Part shown: piece by piece, positions 41,681 through 50,110 of the stretch
Layout of the letters: every line of letters begins with the position of its first letter
How positions within the stretch are numbered: position 1 is the first letter of the stretch
Source of the DNA: Ornithinimicrobium cerasi
GTDB taxonomy: Bacteria; Actinomycetota; Actinomycetes; Actinomycetales; Dermatophilaceae
Assembly: GCF_003702705.1 (NCBI RefSeq)
Contig: NZ_QZMN01000012.1
Span: 1 to 64,000, forward strand
Direction: 5' to 3'
DNA: 64,000 nucleotides
The notes under the pieces: generated by a model
What the model saw: the letters and a program-made list of their open reading frames with translations, nothing else
Databases searched by the model: none
What the model was told of the DNA's origin: nothing
Translations under genes and position numbers: made by a program

Positions 41681-42208
41681 ATGCATACGACCATGTGGCG
41701 GCCGCTGTGGGCAGGCGCCAACGGATCGGGCCCGGCCATGGATCCTGACGTGCAGTTCGATCCGGGGGTGTCTCTCGACCCTATTGCTGGACCGGGCGAG
41801 GGGTTGTTCTCCACGATGCCGGTGCTCATGGGCATCTTCTTCATCATCTTCGTGACCGTGGTCGTCGTGAAGCTGGTCCAAGCCGGGCAGACCTTCGCCA
41901 ACAATTCCGCGTTGCCCGAGCAGACCGTCGCCGCACGGGTGGTCGGAAAGCGGACCCACACCGAAGGCGGAGCGGGCGACAGCGCGGTGCAGACCGCTTA
42001 CTTCGCCACGTTCGAGGTTGGGAGTGGTGAACGCATCGAGGTCAAGATCCCACCACGCGAGTACGGCCAGTTCACGGAGGGGGATCAGGGGCAACTTACC
42101 CATCAGGGCACGTGGTATCGCGGGTTCGAGCGCAGGCGCGTCATCCCAACGGACGGCTCGTGGGAAGCACCCGGCGGCCCCTCCTTCCGGCCGCCGAACA
42201 CAACCTGA
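41681..42208 (+). CDS. DUF2500-family membrane protein
   Basis: 175 residues. One transmembrane helix (about 45-68, MGIFFIIFVTVVVVKLV), then a beta-rich domain with PEQTVAARVVGKRTHT, TAYFATFEVGSGERIEVKIPPREYGQFTEGDQGQLTHQGTWY, which is the DUF2500 pattern. Function unknown. ATG 41681 is chosen for GAGGAGG eight bases upstream. GC is back to intermediate values. Confidence 0.82.
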   Translation: MHTTMWRPLWAGANGSGPAMDPDVQFDPGVSLDPIAGPGEGLFSTMPVLMGIFFIIFVTVVVVKLVQAGQTFANNSALPEQTVAARVVGKRTHTEGGAGDSAVQTAYFATFEVGSGERIEVKIPPREYGQFTEGDQGQLTHQGTWYRGFERRRVIPTDGSWEAPGGPSFRPPNTT

Positions 42209-42213
42209 GGCCA

Positions 42214-42294
42214 ACCGCAACGTTTCCCTGAACCACTCCGAGCGGCCAGCCTCGCGCCGTCCGCTCTTGCCGCTGGTCGCTCGGCGCTTGCGGT
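42214..42294. repeat. Nested inverted repeat after the DUF2500 gene
   Basis: Outer arms ACCGCAA/TTGCGGT (42214-42220, 42288-42294) are perfect; inner arms of 13 bp (42238-42250 CCGAGCGGCCAGC, 42272-42284) pair with one wobble around a 21-nt loop. Starting 5 bp after a stop codon, it could be a terminator, although the long loop and outer pair suggest a structured RNA end or a palindromic element. Confidence 0.55.
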
Positions 42295-42347
42295 GGGGAC
42301 TGGTCTTCGGGCGTCGTTGGTGACGCACCTCCTTCCGCCGCACCCTC

Positions 42348-42361
42348 GTTACATGTAACCT
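42348..42361. promoter_or_regulatory. Palindromic operator overlapping the -10 of the MazE-MazF operon
   Basis: GTTACATGTAAC (42348-42359) is a perfect 12-bp palindrome. TAACCT (42356-42361) lies 7 nt before the antitoxin ATG, so the palindrome covers the likely -10. This is the layout expected for autorepression by a toxin-antitoxin complex. Confidence 0.6.
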
Positions 42362-42368
42362 CTTGGGC

Positions 42369-42575
42369 ATGACGGTGAAGCATCGAGTCAGCGAGTACCG
42401 GCGCAGGATGCGCGCACGCGGCCTTCGACCCGTGCAGATCTGGGTGCCGGACGTGCGTAGCGAGCGCTTTGCACAGGAGGCGCAACGTCAGGCGGCCCTG
42501 GTCGCGAGGGCGGACGAGCAGTCCGATGACCAGGAGTTCGTCGAAGCCGTCACCGCCGCATGGGACGAGGAGTGA
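42369..42575 (+). CDS. MazE-type antitoxin (antitoxin MazE family protein)
   Basis: 68 residues. KHRVSEYRRRMRARGLRPVQIWVPDVRSERFAQEAQRQA is the N-terminal DNA-binding and dimerisation region typical of the actinobacterial MazE/DUF3018 antitoxins; the acidic C-terminus (EQSDDQEFVEAVTAAWDEE) should wrap the toxin. ATG 42369 fits a leaderless start after TAACCT. Overlaps the toxin start. Confidence 0.85.
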   Translation: MTVKHRVSEYRRRMRARGLRPVQIWVPDVRSERFAQEAQRQAALVARADEQSDDQEFVEAVTAAWDEE

Positions 42576-42898
42576 GGCGCGGCGAGCTGTGGACCGTCGC
42601 CGGGGGTGTCTACGCCTCCAAGCCGAGGCCCGCGCTGATCGTGCAGGACGACCTCTTCGAGGGCACTGCCTCGGTGACCGTGGCGCCCCTGACGACGACG
42701 CTGGTCGATGCCCCTCTGCTTCGCGTACGCGTCGCCGCCGACGAGCTCACCGGTGTGCAGCACGACAGTCAGGTCATGATCGACAAGGTCACCACAGTCC
42801 GCCGGGAGAACGTCGGTACGCGCGTTGGCCGCCTGGCGCCCGAGAGTCTCGTAGAGGTCGAACGGGCCCTGATGGCTTTCCTGGGCCTGGCTAGGTAG
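42572..42898 (+). CDS. MazF/PemK-family mRNA interferase toxin
   Basis: 108 residues from GTG 42572 (an ATG 12 nt upstream is an alternative). VRRGELWTVAGG, KPRPALIVQDD, and SVTVAPLTTTL with QVMIDKVTTVRRENVGTRVGRL are the MazF fold marks, including the basic RNA-binding groove residues. Cuts single-stranded RNA at short motifs when freed from antitoxin. The GTG overlaps the antitoxin TGA, implying translational coupling. Followed by about 160 bp with no gene. Confidence 0.9.
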   Translation: MRRGELWTVAGGVYASKPRPALIVQDDLFEGTASVTVAPLTTTLVDAPLLRVRVAADELTGVQHDSQVMIDKVTTVRRENVGTRVGRLAPESLVEVERALMAFLGLAR

Positions 42899-43059
42899 CC
42901 GATGAGAGGGACCACCGCGAAAATCCGCGTTTGCCCGCAGCAGTTGGACACCGGCTATCGCGGACGGGAACGCGGCATAGGTGACCATCTCGGCCGCCTG
43001 GGGGCCAGGCTACCCGCGCCCGCTGCCGGAATATCCAGGAGGGCATCCACCTTGGTCCC

Positions 43060-44313
43060 GTGGTGAGATCAGCCCCCGTCGCAGCACCCCCCGCGTCCCT
43101 CCGGCCCCGCACCGAACCTTCCCCGCTGGGCCGGCTGCTGCTGTTCGGGGCGCTCGTCGCGGTCGGCCCGCTGACGATCGACATGTACCTCGCCGCTTTC
43201 CCGACCGTCGTGGACGACCTGTCGACGACCGAGGCCACGGTGCAGCTGACCCTGACCGCGACCCTAGTCGGGCTCGCCACCGGCCAGCTCCTGATCGGGG
43301 CGTTGTCGGACTCCTTCGGCCGGCGCCGACCGTTGATCGCGTCGCTGGTCGTCTATGTCCTGGTCTCGGCGGCGATCGCGGTCTCCTCCTCGATCGAGGT
43401 GCTGCTGCTGCTGCGCTTCGTGCAGGGTCTGGCCGGTGCGGCTGGGATGGTGCTGTCCCAGGCCATGGTCCGCGACCTCTACAGCGGCTCCCGGATGGCG
43501 ACCTTCATCTCCCGGCTCTTCCTGGTGGTCGGCGTGGCCCCGATCCTGGCGCCGACGCTGGGCGCCCAGTTCCTGATCTTCGGCAGCTGGCGGACCATCT
43601 TCTGGGCGCTGGGAGCCTTCGGGCTGCTGCTGGCGGTGCTGGCGCTGGTCTTCGTCAAGGAGACCCTTCCCCCGGAGCGACGGCGCCATTTCGGTCCGCG
43701 GACCCTGTGGACCAGCTACCGGGTGCTGCTCTCGGACCGACGCTACGTGGGTCTGGTCCTGACCGCATGCACCGCGATGGGCTGCCTGTTCGCCTACATC
43801 TCCAGCGCGACCTTCGTCTTCCAGGGGCTGTACGGGATGACCACCCAGCAGTACGCCCTGGTCTTCGCCGCCGGCGCAGGAGCGCTGACCGTCACCAGTC
43901 AGGTCAACGGGTCTCTGGTGCGCACGGTGCACCCGGCCGCGGTGCTGCGGGTGGCGCTGCCCTCGATGCTGGCCATCGCCCTGGCGCTGCTCACCGCCGC
44001 GCTGGTGGACCTGGGTGTGTGGGCCATCGTCGGCGGCATCGTCCTTCTGATGGGCTCGGTGGGCTTCGTCATGCCGAACAGCCCGAGCATCGCGCTGGCC
44101 GACCACGGGGAGCGGGCCGGAGCGGCTGCCGCCCTGCTCGGGGCGGCAAACTTCGTCTTCGGTGCGCTCATCTCCCCGGTCAGCGGGGTGTTCGGGGTCG
44201 ACTCGGCGGTGCCGATGGCGGCCATCATGGTCGTCTGCGCCGTGGCGTCGTGGTTCTTCTACACCGTGTTGGCCCGCCCGCAGGACATCCTGCGGGACAT
44301 GCCCTGGGAGTGA
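43060..44313 (+). CDS. Bcr/CflA-family multidrug MFS exporter
   Basis: 417 residues, 12 predicted membrane helices. Motifs: GPLTIDMYLAAFPTVVDDL in helix 1 and GQLLIGALSDSFGRRRPLI (MFS motif A) define the Bcr/CflA drug-resistance subfamily; QGLAGAAGMVLSQAMVRDLY is the 4th-helix motif. Probably exports small drugs by proton antiport; substrate unknown. GTG 43060 or 43063 are both possible; an AGGAGGG lies at 43037-43043, rather far. GC is core-like, unlike the cassette to its left. Confidence 0.88.
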   Translation: MVRSAPVAAPPASLRPRTEPSPLGRLLLFGALVAVGPLTIDMYLAAFPTVVDDLSTTEATVQLTLTATLVGLATGQLLIGALSDSFGRRRPLIASLVVYVLVSAAIAVSSSIEVLLLLRFVQGLAGAAGMVLSQAMVRDLYSGSRMATFISRLFLVVGVAPILAPTLGAQFLIFGSWRTIFWALGAFGLLLAVLALVFVKETLPPERRRHFGPRTLWTSYRVLLSDRRYVGLVLTACTAMGCLFAYISSATFVFQGLYGMTTQQYALVFAAGAGALTVTSQVNGSLVRTVHPAAVLRVALPSMLAIALALLTAALVDLGVWAIVGGIVLLMGSVGFVMPNSPSIALADHGERAGAAAALLGAANFVFGALISPVSGVFGVDSAVPMAAIMVVCAVASWFFYTVLARPQDILRDMPWE

Positions 44314-44383
44314 CCCCCCGCGGAGGGGTGGGACCACGTCCCGGTGTCGTCTACCCGTTGACCGCTGGCCGGTGCCGGTCGCC

Positions 44384-44941
44384 TCAGCCTGCCCACTTTG
44401 CGAGCGCGTGAAGGCGTGTGATCGCTTCATCTGTGGTCATGACACGGGCGAACTCCCCGTCAAGGCTGGCGAGGGCAGTCCGGTGCATCGTCTCGGCATC
44501 GAAGCCGGCCCGGGGGTGGGTCGCCGTGGCGTCTGAGACAAACCATGTCTCGAACCCGAGGTTGCTGGCCATTCGCGCCGTCGTCGAGCAGCAGTGATCG
44601 GTGGTCAGGCCGACGATGACGACGTGATCGGCCCCGGTGTTCCGCAGATACTCATGCAGGTCGGTGCCGATGAACGCGCTGTTCACGTGCTTGTCGATGA
44701 CCACCTCGCCCGGTAACGGTCGCGCCTCTGGCTTGAAATCGAATGCCGTTGTGCCGCGGCGGAAAAGCCCGGTGGGCGAAGCGCTCTCGTGGCGCACGTG
44801 TGCGACGGGTGCGCCGAGCTCACGCCAGACGGCCAGGAGTTCGCCGACGTGGATCTCGGCATCCGGGTTGTTGCGCTCTCCCCACGCGGAGTCGTCGAAA
44901 GCCTGCTGCACGTCGATCACGAGCAGGGTTGGGAGCGGCAC
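44384..44941 (-). CDS. Isochorismatase-family hydrolase
   Basis: 185 residues. LLVIDVQQAFDD carries the catalytic Asp, DKHVNSAFIGTDL the Lys, and GLTTDHCCSTTARMASNLGF the Cys nucleophile and cis-peptide; the triad is intact. Such enzymes include nicotinamidase and isochorismatase-like amidases; the specific substrate is not evident. GTG start at 44941. Convergent with the MFS exporter. Confidence 0.87.
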   Translation of the reverse strand: MPLPTLLVIDVQQAFDDSAWGERNNPDAEIHVGELLAVWRELGAPVAHVRHESASPTGLFRRGTTAFDFKPEARPLPGEVVIDKHVNSAFIGTDLHEYLRNTGADHVVIVGLTTDHCCSTTARMASNLGFETWFVSDATATHPRAGFDAETMHRTALASLDGEFARVMTTDEAITRLHALAKWAG

Positions 44942-45302
44942 GTCACTGATCGTACGAGGGGCAGCCCCAAGCAGAACCGGCCCGGTCGCATACGGTCATC
45001 CTGCACCGCGCTCGGCTGCCTCACCATTCCCCACGCTGCCTGTCGGGACGGCCGTAGGCTCGAAGCGTGACCGCGTCGATCCGCCTCAGCTCAGCGACTA
45101 TCGCATGCCCAAACCCTGGGGATCTGGCGGCGTTCTCTGCGGACATGACGGACGCCACCCATTCTGTCTCACCACGATTCACGAAGTCGGCTGACGATCC
45201 TCAGTGATTCCCCTCACCGAGGAGAACGACGATCGTCGGGATCTGCCGCACGGTGCGGGTCGGGAGCGCCGCTGCCGTCGCGTTTTCTGGCACGCTTGAC
45301 GC
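44942..45302. other. 361-bp gap without a supported gene
   Basis: Short open frames occur on both strands but none looks like protein. CACGCT lies 6 nt before the GTG at 45303, so the right end may hold a leaderless promoter for the next gene. Confidence 0.5.
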
Positions 45303-45812
45303 GTGATCCTCCCCTCGGTCCGTGACCCCCGCCTGGTCACGATCCGGCGCGGGGGGACGCTCACCGACGTGGATCACCACCTCCTTGCCCTGTGGGCCGC
45401 CGACTGCGCCGAGCACGTCCTGCACCTCTTCGAGACGCAGGCTCCCACGGACCCCCGGCCACGCGAGGCGATAGGGGCCACTCGGGCATGGGCCCGAGGC
45501 GAGATGGGCATGATGCAGGCGCGGGCCGCTGGCGGACACTCCATGGGCGCGACGCGACCGTTTCGCGGCGCTGCGCGTTCTGCTGCATACGCCGCCGGCC
45601 AGGCCGCCTGCGTCGCCCACGTGCCCGAGCACGAACTTGGCGCTGCCGCCTACGCCATCAAGGCCGTCCTGGCCACCTCCCCCCAGGACCCCGAAGCTGG
45701 GCGGACCGAGCGCGACTGGCAGCGCCGGCAACTGCCCGACCGGATCCGGGGACTCGTCCTCGAGGACCAGGTCCGCCGCAACGACATCTGCTGGTCCGTC
45801 TTCTTGGACTGA
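45303..45812 (+). CDS. Imm5-like putative immunity protein
   Basis: 169 residues, helical. LLALWAADCAEHVLHLFETQAPTDPRPREAIGATRAWARGEM followed by repeated Ala-rich helices (ARSAAYAAGQAACVAHVPEHELGAAAYAIKAV) matches the pattern of 'putative immunity protein' Imm5-type sequences found next to polymorphic toxins. No toxin gene is recognisable beside it, so it is an orphan, perhaps defending against neighbours' toxins. GTG start is favoured by the upstream CACGCT. Confidence 0.75.
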   Translation: MILPSVRDPRLVTIRRGGTLTDVDHHLLALWAADCAEHVLHLFETQAPTDPRPREAIGATRAWARGEMGMMQARAAGGHSMGATRPFRGAARSAAYAAGQAACVAHVPEHELGAAAYAIKAVLATSPQDPEAGRTERDWQRRQLPDRIRGLVLEDQVRRNDICWSVFLD

Positions 45813-45941
45813 GCCGACGATCCAGCACCACGAGCAGGCGTACGTGATCCGCGGAAGGCTCCTGCTGGGTCTCCAAGGCCTGGGTTGGCGTAGGGGCAGT
45901 ATGGGCCCGGACCGCGCGGGACTGCCGCGCTGCTGGCCGCC

Positions 45942-45973
45942 ATCCTTTGACTTCAAGATCCTTTGACTTCAAG
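45942..45973 (+). repeat. 16-bp tandem duplication at the MerR promoter
   Basis: ATCCTTTGACTTCAAG occurs twice in direct succession (45942-45957, 45958-45973). The second copy contributes the -35 TTGACT and the left half of the operator; the first is a duplicate left half. Confidence 0.85.
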
Positions 45974-45993
45974 TACTTGGAAGTTCTTAGCGT
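45963..45993 (+). promoter_or_regulatory. MerR-type promoter/operator
   Basis: TTGACT (45963-45968) and TAGCGT (45988-45993) are 19 bp apart, the long spacer typical of MerR-controlled promoters. The spacer holds the dyad ACTTC-AAGTACTT-G-GAAGT (45967-45985), nearly symmetric. It drives the degraded merR gene and possibly the dehydrogenase downstream. Confidence 0.6.
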
Positions 45994-46000
45994 GGTTGGC

Positions 46001-46463
46001 GTGAGGACACGAACCGCCGGGCAGTCGTACACGATCCGGGAAGCTGCCGCGCTGACCGGGGCTTCCTGCCAGCACGCTGCGGTACTACGAGACGATCGGC
46101 GTCATCGGGCCCGTCAGCCGCGGCGAGAGCAGCGGCCACCGCGTCTACGACGAGGAGGACCTGGACCAGCTCCTGTGGGTGTCCTGCCTGGCCGCCACCG
46201 GCATGTCGGTGGCCGACATGCGCACTTACGTCGCCAACGGACAGCTGGGCGCCCAGGCCTCCCAGGAGCAGATCCAACTGCTCACCGAGCAGGAGCGTCG
46301 CCTGGCCCTGGAGGCGTAGCGCGTCGCTCTTCGCCACCGGTACGTGCGCCTGAAGATCGACTACTGGCACGCGGTCGCCGCCGGCGACTCGGCGCGCACC
46401 CACCAGCTGTCGGAACAGGCCGCAGCACTGGCCGCTGAACTGACTCGGACCAACCAGCAGTAG
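46001..46463 (+). pseudogene. MerR-family regulator, frameshifted and interrupted
   Basis: From GTG 46001 the frame encodes QSYTIREAAALTG, the first MerR helix. One extra G in the G run at 46058-46061 then breaks the frame; skipping it restores LPASTLRYYETIGVIGPV, SGHRVYDEEDLDQLLWVSCLAATGMSVADMRTYV, a normal MerR DNA-binding domain. A TAG at 46317-46319 (probably from CAG) interrupts the coiled-coil part, which continues as RVALRHRYVRLKIDYWHAV to a stop at 46461. Two separate lesions make a true pseudogene likely. The type resembles regulators of aldehyde/alcohol metabolism next to zinc dehydrogenases. Confidence 0.8.
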
Positions 46464-46611
46464 GTCGTTCCTCCCCCCGCCCCAGGCCTTCGCCACTGCC
46501 GTGATCACGTCCACGCGGCGATCACGCACGCGCCCTCGACGGTTGCCTCAGCCTGCCCTGCCGTCCCCCACCACCCCGCAAGACGACCCGACAGAACGAA
46601 GGAAGACCATC

Positions 46612-47652
46612 ATGCGCGTCAACGCCTACGCCGCACCCGCCGCCGGCCAGCCGCTGGCCCCGACCACGATCGAGCGCCGAGACGTCGGAGCACACGACGT
46701 CCTCATCCAGATCCAGTACGCCGGCATCTGCCACTCCGACATCCACACCGTCAACGGTGATTGGGGCCCGCAGCCCTTCCCCCTCGTCCCCGGCCACGAG
46801 ATCGTCGGCGTCGTCAGCGAGGTTGGCTCCCAGGTCAGCGGTCACAGCGTCGGTGACCGTGTCGGCGTCGGGTGCATGGTGAACTCCTGCCGGGAGTGCA
46901 CCAGCTGCCGCAACGGTGACGAGCAGTACTGCACCCAAGGCATGGTCGCCACCTACGCCGGCACCGACCGCGACGGCACCACCACCCAGGGCGGCTACGC
47001 CACGCACGTCGTCGTGGACGCCGACTTCGTGCTCTCTGTGCCCGAGAGCATCGACCCGGCCGCTGCCGCGCCGCTGCTGTGCGCGGGGATCACGACCTAC
47101 GCCCCGCTGCGCCGCTGGGGCGCCGGACCCGGCAAGAGGGTCGCCGTCGTCGGCCTCGGCGGGCTGGGCCACCTGGCAGTCCAGCTCGCGCACGCCATGG
47201 GCGCTGAGGTCACCGTGCTGTCGCAGTCCCTGAAGAAGCAGGAGGACGGGCTGCGCCTGGGTGCCGTCCACTACCACGCCACCGACGACCCGGCCACGTT
47301 CGACCGGCTCGCCAGCAGCTTCGACCTCATCCTCAACACCGTCAGCGCCAGCATCGACCTCGACGCCTACCTGGGCCTCCTCGCCGTGGACGGCACCCTC
47401 GTCAACGTCGGCGCGCCCGCCGACCCGCTCAGCGTGAACGTGTTCTCCCTCATCGGCGGCCGTCGCTCCTTCGCCGGATCCATGATCGGCGGCATCGCCC
47501 TGACCCAGGAGATGCTCGACTTCTGCGCCGAGCACCGCATCGGCGCCGAGGTCGAGATCATCCCGGCCGAGAGGATCAACGACGCCTACGAGCGCGTCCT
47601 GGTCTCCGACGTGCGCTACCGCTTCGTGATCGACACCGACACCCTGGCGTAA
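46612..47652 (+). CDS. Zinc-dependent NAD(P) alcohol dehydrogenase
   Basis: 346 residues of the medium-chain dehydrogenase family, CAD/YahK (AdhC) type. Catalytic zinc ligands in GICHSDIH and GHEIVG; the structural zinc Cys set in [15 protein letters not shown]; nucleotide fold [13 protein letters not shown]; and the [10 protein letters not shown] segment typical of NADPH-dependent aldehyde reductases. ATG 46612 follows GAAGGAAG. It sits 150 bp after the broken MerR gene, whose intact form probably regulated it. An inverted repeat CGTGATC...GATCACG (46500-46526) lies in the gap. Substrate: aldehydes/alcohols, not defined further. Confidence 0.92.
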   Translation: MRVNAYAAPAAGQPLAPTTIERRDVGAHDVLIQIQYAGICHSDIHTVNGDWGPQPFPLVPGHEIVGVVSEVGSQVSGHSVGDRVGVGCMVNSCRECTSCRNGDEQYCTQGMVATYAGTDRDGTTTQGGYATHVVVDADFVLSVPESIDPAAAAPLLCAGITTYAPLRRWGAGPGKRVAVVGLGGLGHLAVQLAHAMGAEVTVLSQSLKKQEDGLRLGAVHYHATDDPATFDRLASSFDLILNTVSASIDLDAYLGLLAVDGTLVNVGAPADPLSVNVFSLIGGRRSFAGSMIGGIALTQEMLDFCAEHRIGAEVEIIPAERINDAYERVLVSDVRYRFVIDTDTLA

Positions 47653-47692
47653 CCACCGGCAGCGCACGCCCCCACGAACCGAGAGGACGCCC

Positions 47693-48271
47693 ATGGACCT
47701 GGAGGACCTTCTCCGGTGCACTGAGGGCCGGCGAGAGGATCACCGGAGGCTCCCCGTTGCACGAGGTCATGCACCTCACCAGCCAAGAAGCCCTACGCAT
47801 CACCGCTCAGCTCAACACTGGTTTCCACAGCCCCCGGAAGGTACGAGAGCTGCTGGGACTGCTCACCGGGAGACCGATCGACGAGACGGTAACGCTCTTC
47901 CCGCCCTTTCGCACCGACTTCGGCAAGAACACCACCCTGGGCAGACGAGTCTTCATCAACTCCGGCTCGTCTTCCAGGACCAGGGCGGGGTCTCCATCGG
48001 CGACGACTGCCTCATCGGACACAACACCGTGCTGGCAACGCTCAACCACGACCTCGATCCGAGCCGCCGGGCCGACATGCACCCCGCCCCCATCGTCATC
48101 GGCGACAACGTGTGGATCGGGTCCAACGTGACGGTCCTGGCTGGCGTCACCCTCGGCGCCAACGCTGTCGTGGCCGCAGCATCTGTGGTCACCAAGGACG
48201 TGCCACCGGACACCGTGGTCGTCGGAACGCCGGCACGAGTGGTCCGGTCCGTCACCCGTGAGCAAGCCTGA
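47693..48271 (+). pseudogene. Maltose/galactoside O-acetyltransferase-like gene with two frameshifts
   Basis: The start MDLEDLLR is in frame 1; one extra T at about 47717 moves the reading to a second frame encoding LRAGERITGGSPLHEVMH, then ITAQLNTGFHSPRKVRELLG and FGKNTTLGRRVFINSG. A missing base at about 47966-47970 returns to the first frame for FQDQGGVSIGDDCLIGHNTVLATLNHD and the left-handed beta-helix hexapeptide repeats VIGDNVWIGSNVTVLAGVTLG. The combined product would be a full-length acetyltransferase of about 192 residues with the catalytic His in TLNHD. The intact reading frame is lost, so it is a pseudogene unless the two indels are sequencing errors. Confidence 0.82.
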
Positions 48272-48463
48272 CGGCTGCGAATCCAAGCCCGACGTCGGCC
48301 ACGAGGGCGACAGATCGAAGAACGGAGCCCCAGCAGATGACGACAGGCGGGGTCGAGTGCTCTCCGGAAGAGTTCGCAGTGATCGCCGTGCGTGGCTTCC
48401 TCCGCGATCACCGCTGATTGCAAGAATGCCCGCACTTGCCGCGCGTCGTGCATCGGTACGGGT

Positions 48464-48970
48464 CTATTCGACAACGAGGTACTGGTGACCGTCGATTCCC
48501 TCGCGGGCCATGTCCAGGTGGCCCGCGTGGGTGGCGGTCTCGAGCAGGAGCCTGAGCAGGCACTGACGAACGTCCGCGAACGGTGGAAAGGGAAAGGCGT
48601 CCTCTGAGGGCCACCAGCGCGGTGGTCCGTCAAGGTCCACCTCGGCAAGTACGGCGCCGGTGCGGCGCGACCAGTGTCGGTACCGCTCCACGGCCTCAGC
48701 GCCGGAGGTCACTGGAGCTGTCCAACCGTCCTGAATGAGGCCGATCGCCTCTTCGTCGCCACCGATGATGGCGCTACCCCAGAAGACCTCGGCGTCGTAG
48801 GTGAGGTGATTCAGCAGCTGGGCGATCGACCACCCCGACGGGGCGACGGCTCGGGTCAGGTTCGCCGCGTCCAACCCGTCCACGGCAGCCAGCACATGCT
48901 TGCGTTCTGCTTCGAGATGTCCCAGGAGCACCGCCCGTTCGCGCGTCATATCGGCAGGGTATGTGAGCAC
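48464..48970 (-). CDS. DinB-family (DUF664) protein
   Basis: 168 residues. Four-helix DinB-like fold: RAVLLGHLEAERKHVLAAVDGL, SGWSIAQLLNHLTYDAEVFWG, and the C-terminal LLLETATHAGHLDMARE supply the three His usually binding metal. Many relatives are bacillithiol/mycothiol-dependent transferases, but that is not shown here. GTG 48970 has AGAGG upstream; an ATG at 48949 is an alternative. About 190 bp to its left hold no supported gene. Confidence 0.85.
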   Translation of the reverse strand: MLTYPADMTRERAVLLGHLEAERKHVLAAVDGLDAANLTRAVAPSGWSIAQLLNHLTYDAEVFWGSAIIGGDEEAIGLIQDGWTAPVTSGAEAVERYRHWSRRTGAVLAEVDLDGPPRWWPSEDAFPFPPFADVRQCLLRLLLETATHAGHLDMAREGIDGHQYLVVE

Positions 48971-49141
48971 CAGGTCGCCTCTTCTGCCGCCGGTCGTTCT
49001 GCCATCACGAGATCCTCCCGACCGGTCTGGCCGTTGCCGCTGTCGTCACGCTGCAGCGCCTGTGCTTCGCCGTCTGGCTCGCCTGCTCACGACACGGCTC
49101 GAGTGCTACCCCTGCGGGCGCGGCAGGGGCACGATGGACTC

Positions 49142-50110
49142 GTGGACGTGAGCGATGCGCTGCGTGACGCACCAGTCAGGCCGGGGGCGTGGGAACGGCG
49201 TACCCTGCAGAGCTGGGACCCGTTGCAGGTTCTTGCGCTCGTGCTCCTCGGGGCCGCGGCCGGTGCTGCCGTCGTGCTGACAGGCCCGTCCGAGGGCGTG
49301 CACATGCGGTTCACCCGGTCCGACGGTTTCCTGGTATGGCTGGTGACGATCTGCGTCCAGACCGCGTTCTGGTCGGTGGTGACGCTCCCCCTCTGGCGCG
49401 AGGTGATCGACCTGCACCGTGACACTGCGCCATCGCGTCGTCTGATGGTCCTGCCGTTCTTGATCACGGCCGCCCTAGCCGTGCTGATCGTGTCGCGGCT
49501 GGGGACCCAGCGACCGGACTCACCGTTGTGGGCGCACCACCCGAAGATGGCGTTCCTGACCCTCTTCGCGGCGGTCGGTGTCGGACTGCCTGCGCTACAT
49601 GCCATCGCGCTCGTGCAGGACCGGGTCCGGCGTCACTCACCGGACAAGCTCACCCAGGCCGATCTCAGGGTCGCCGTCGTCGCCCGTGACTACATCAAGA
49701 GGTACCTCGGGATCGCCGGTGCCGTGATCGGCCTGGCAGTCCTGGCTGCGGGTGCGCTCCGCCGTGCCGTCCTTCTCTTCGACCCTGGGGGTGGGAGCAT
49801 CAGGGCGGCACCGGCCGAGGCCGTGCTCCTCTACGGCGCTTTCTTCACTGCGCTCCTCCTGGTCGTCTACGTCCCTGCACACCTGACCCTTCAACGGTTG
49901 TGCGTCGACCTCCGCGAGTTCCACTTTCCCGTCGCGGGGATGCCTGCGCCGACGACGTCCGAGTTCAAGGAGTGGATGGACGGGCGAGCACGGATAGACA
50001 CGTTGACCCAGGCGCAGGTCTCGCCCCTTCAGCAGCTGCAGTCGAGCCTGTTCATCCTCGCCCCGCTGCTGTCGGGCGTACTGGGCGCGTTCCTCCCGAA
50101 AGTCATCTAG
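49142..50110 (+). CDS. Multi-pass membrane protein of unknown function
   Basis: 322 residues, not recognised. About seven hydrophobic helices: VLALVLLGAAAGAAVVLTG, LVWLVTICVQTAFWSVV, LMVLPFLITAALAVLIV, FLTLFAAVGVGLPALHAIAL, LGIAGAVIGLAVLAAGAL, LLYGAFFTALLLVVYVP and LFILAPLLSGVLGAF, with a soluble loop between helices 4 and 5 and another before the last helix. GTG 49142 is chosen because CACGAT lies 6 nt upstream, as in leaderless genes. No enzyme motif seen. Confidence 0.7.
   Translation: MDVSDALRDAPVRPGAWERRTLQSWDPLQVLALVLLGAAAGAAVVLTGPSEGVHMRFTRSDGFLVWLVTICVQTAFWSVVTLPLWREVIDLHRDTAPSRRLMVLPFLITAALAVLIVSRLGTQRPDSPLWAHHPKMAFLTLFAAVGVGLPALHAIALVQDRVRRHSPDKLTQADLRVAVVARDYIKRYLGIAGAVIGLAVLAAGALRRAVLLFDPGGGSIRAAPAEAVLLYGAFFTALLLVVYVPAHLTLQRLCVDLREFHFPVAGMPAPTTSEFKEWMDGRARIDTLTQAQVSPLQQLQSSLFILAPLLSGVLGAFLPKVI

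Noticed and set aside
38896..42898. Integrative element with integrase
   Set aside because: GC shift and repeats suggest acquisition, but no integrase, transposase, tRNA gene or terminal repeats at both ends were found.
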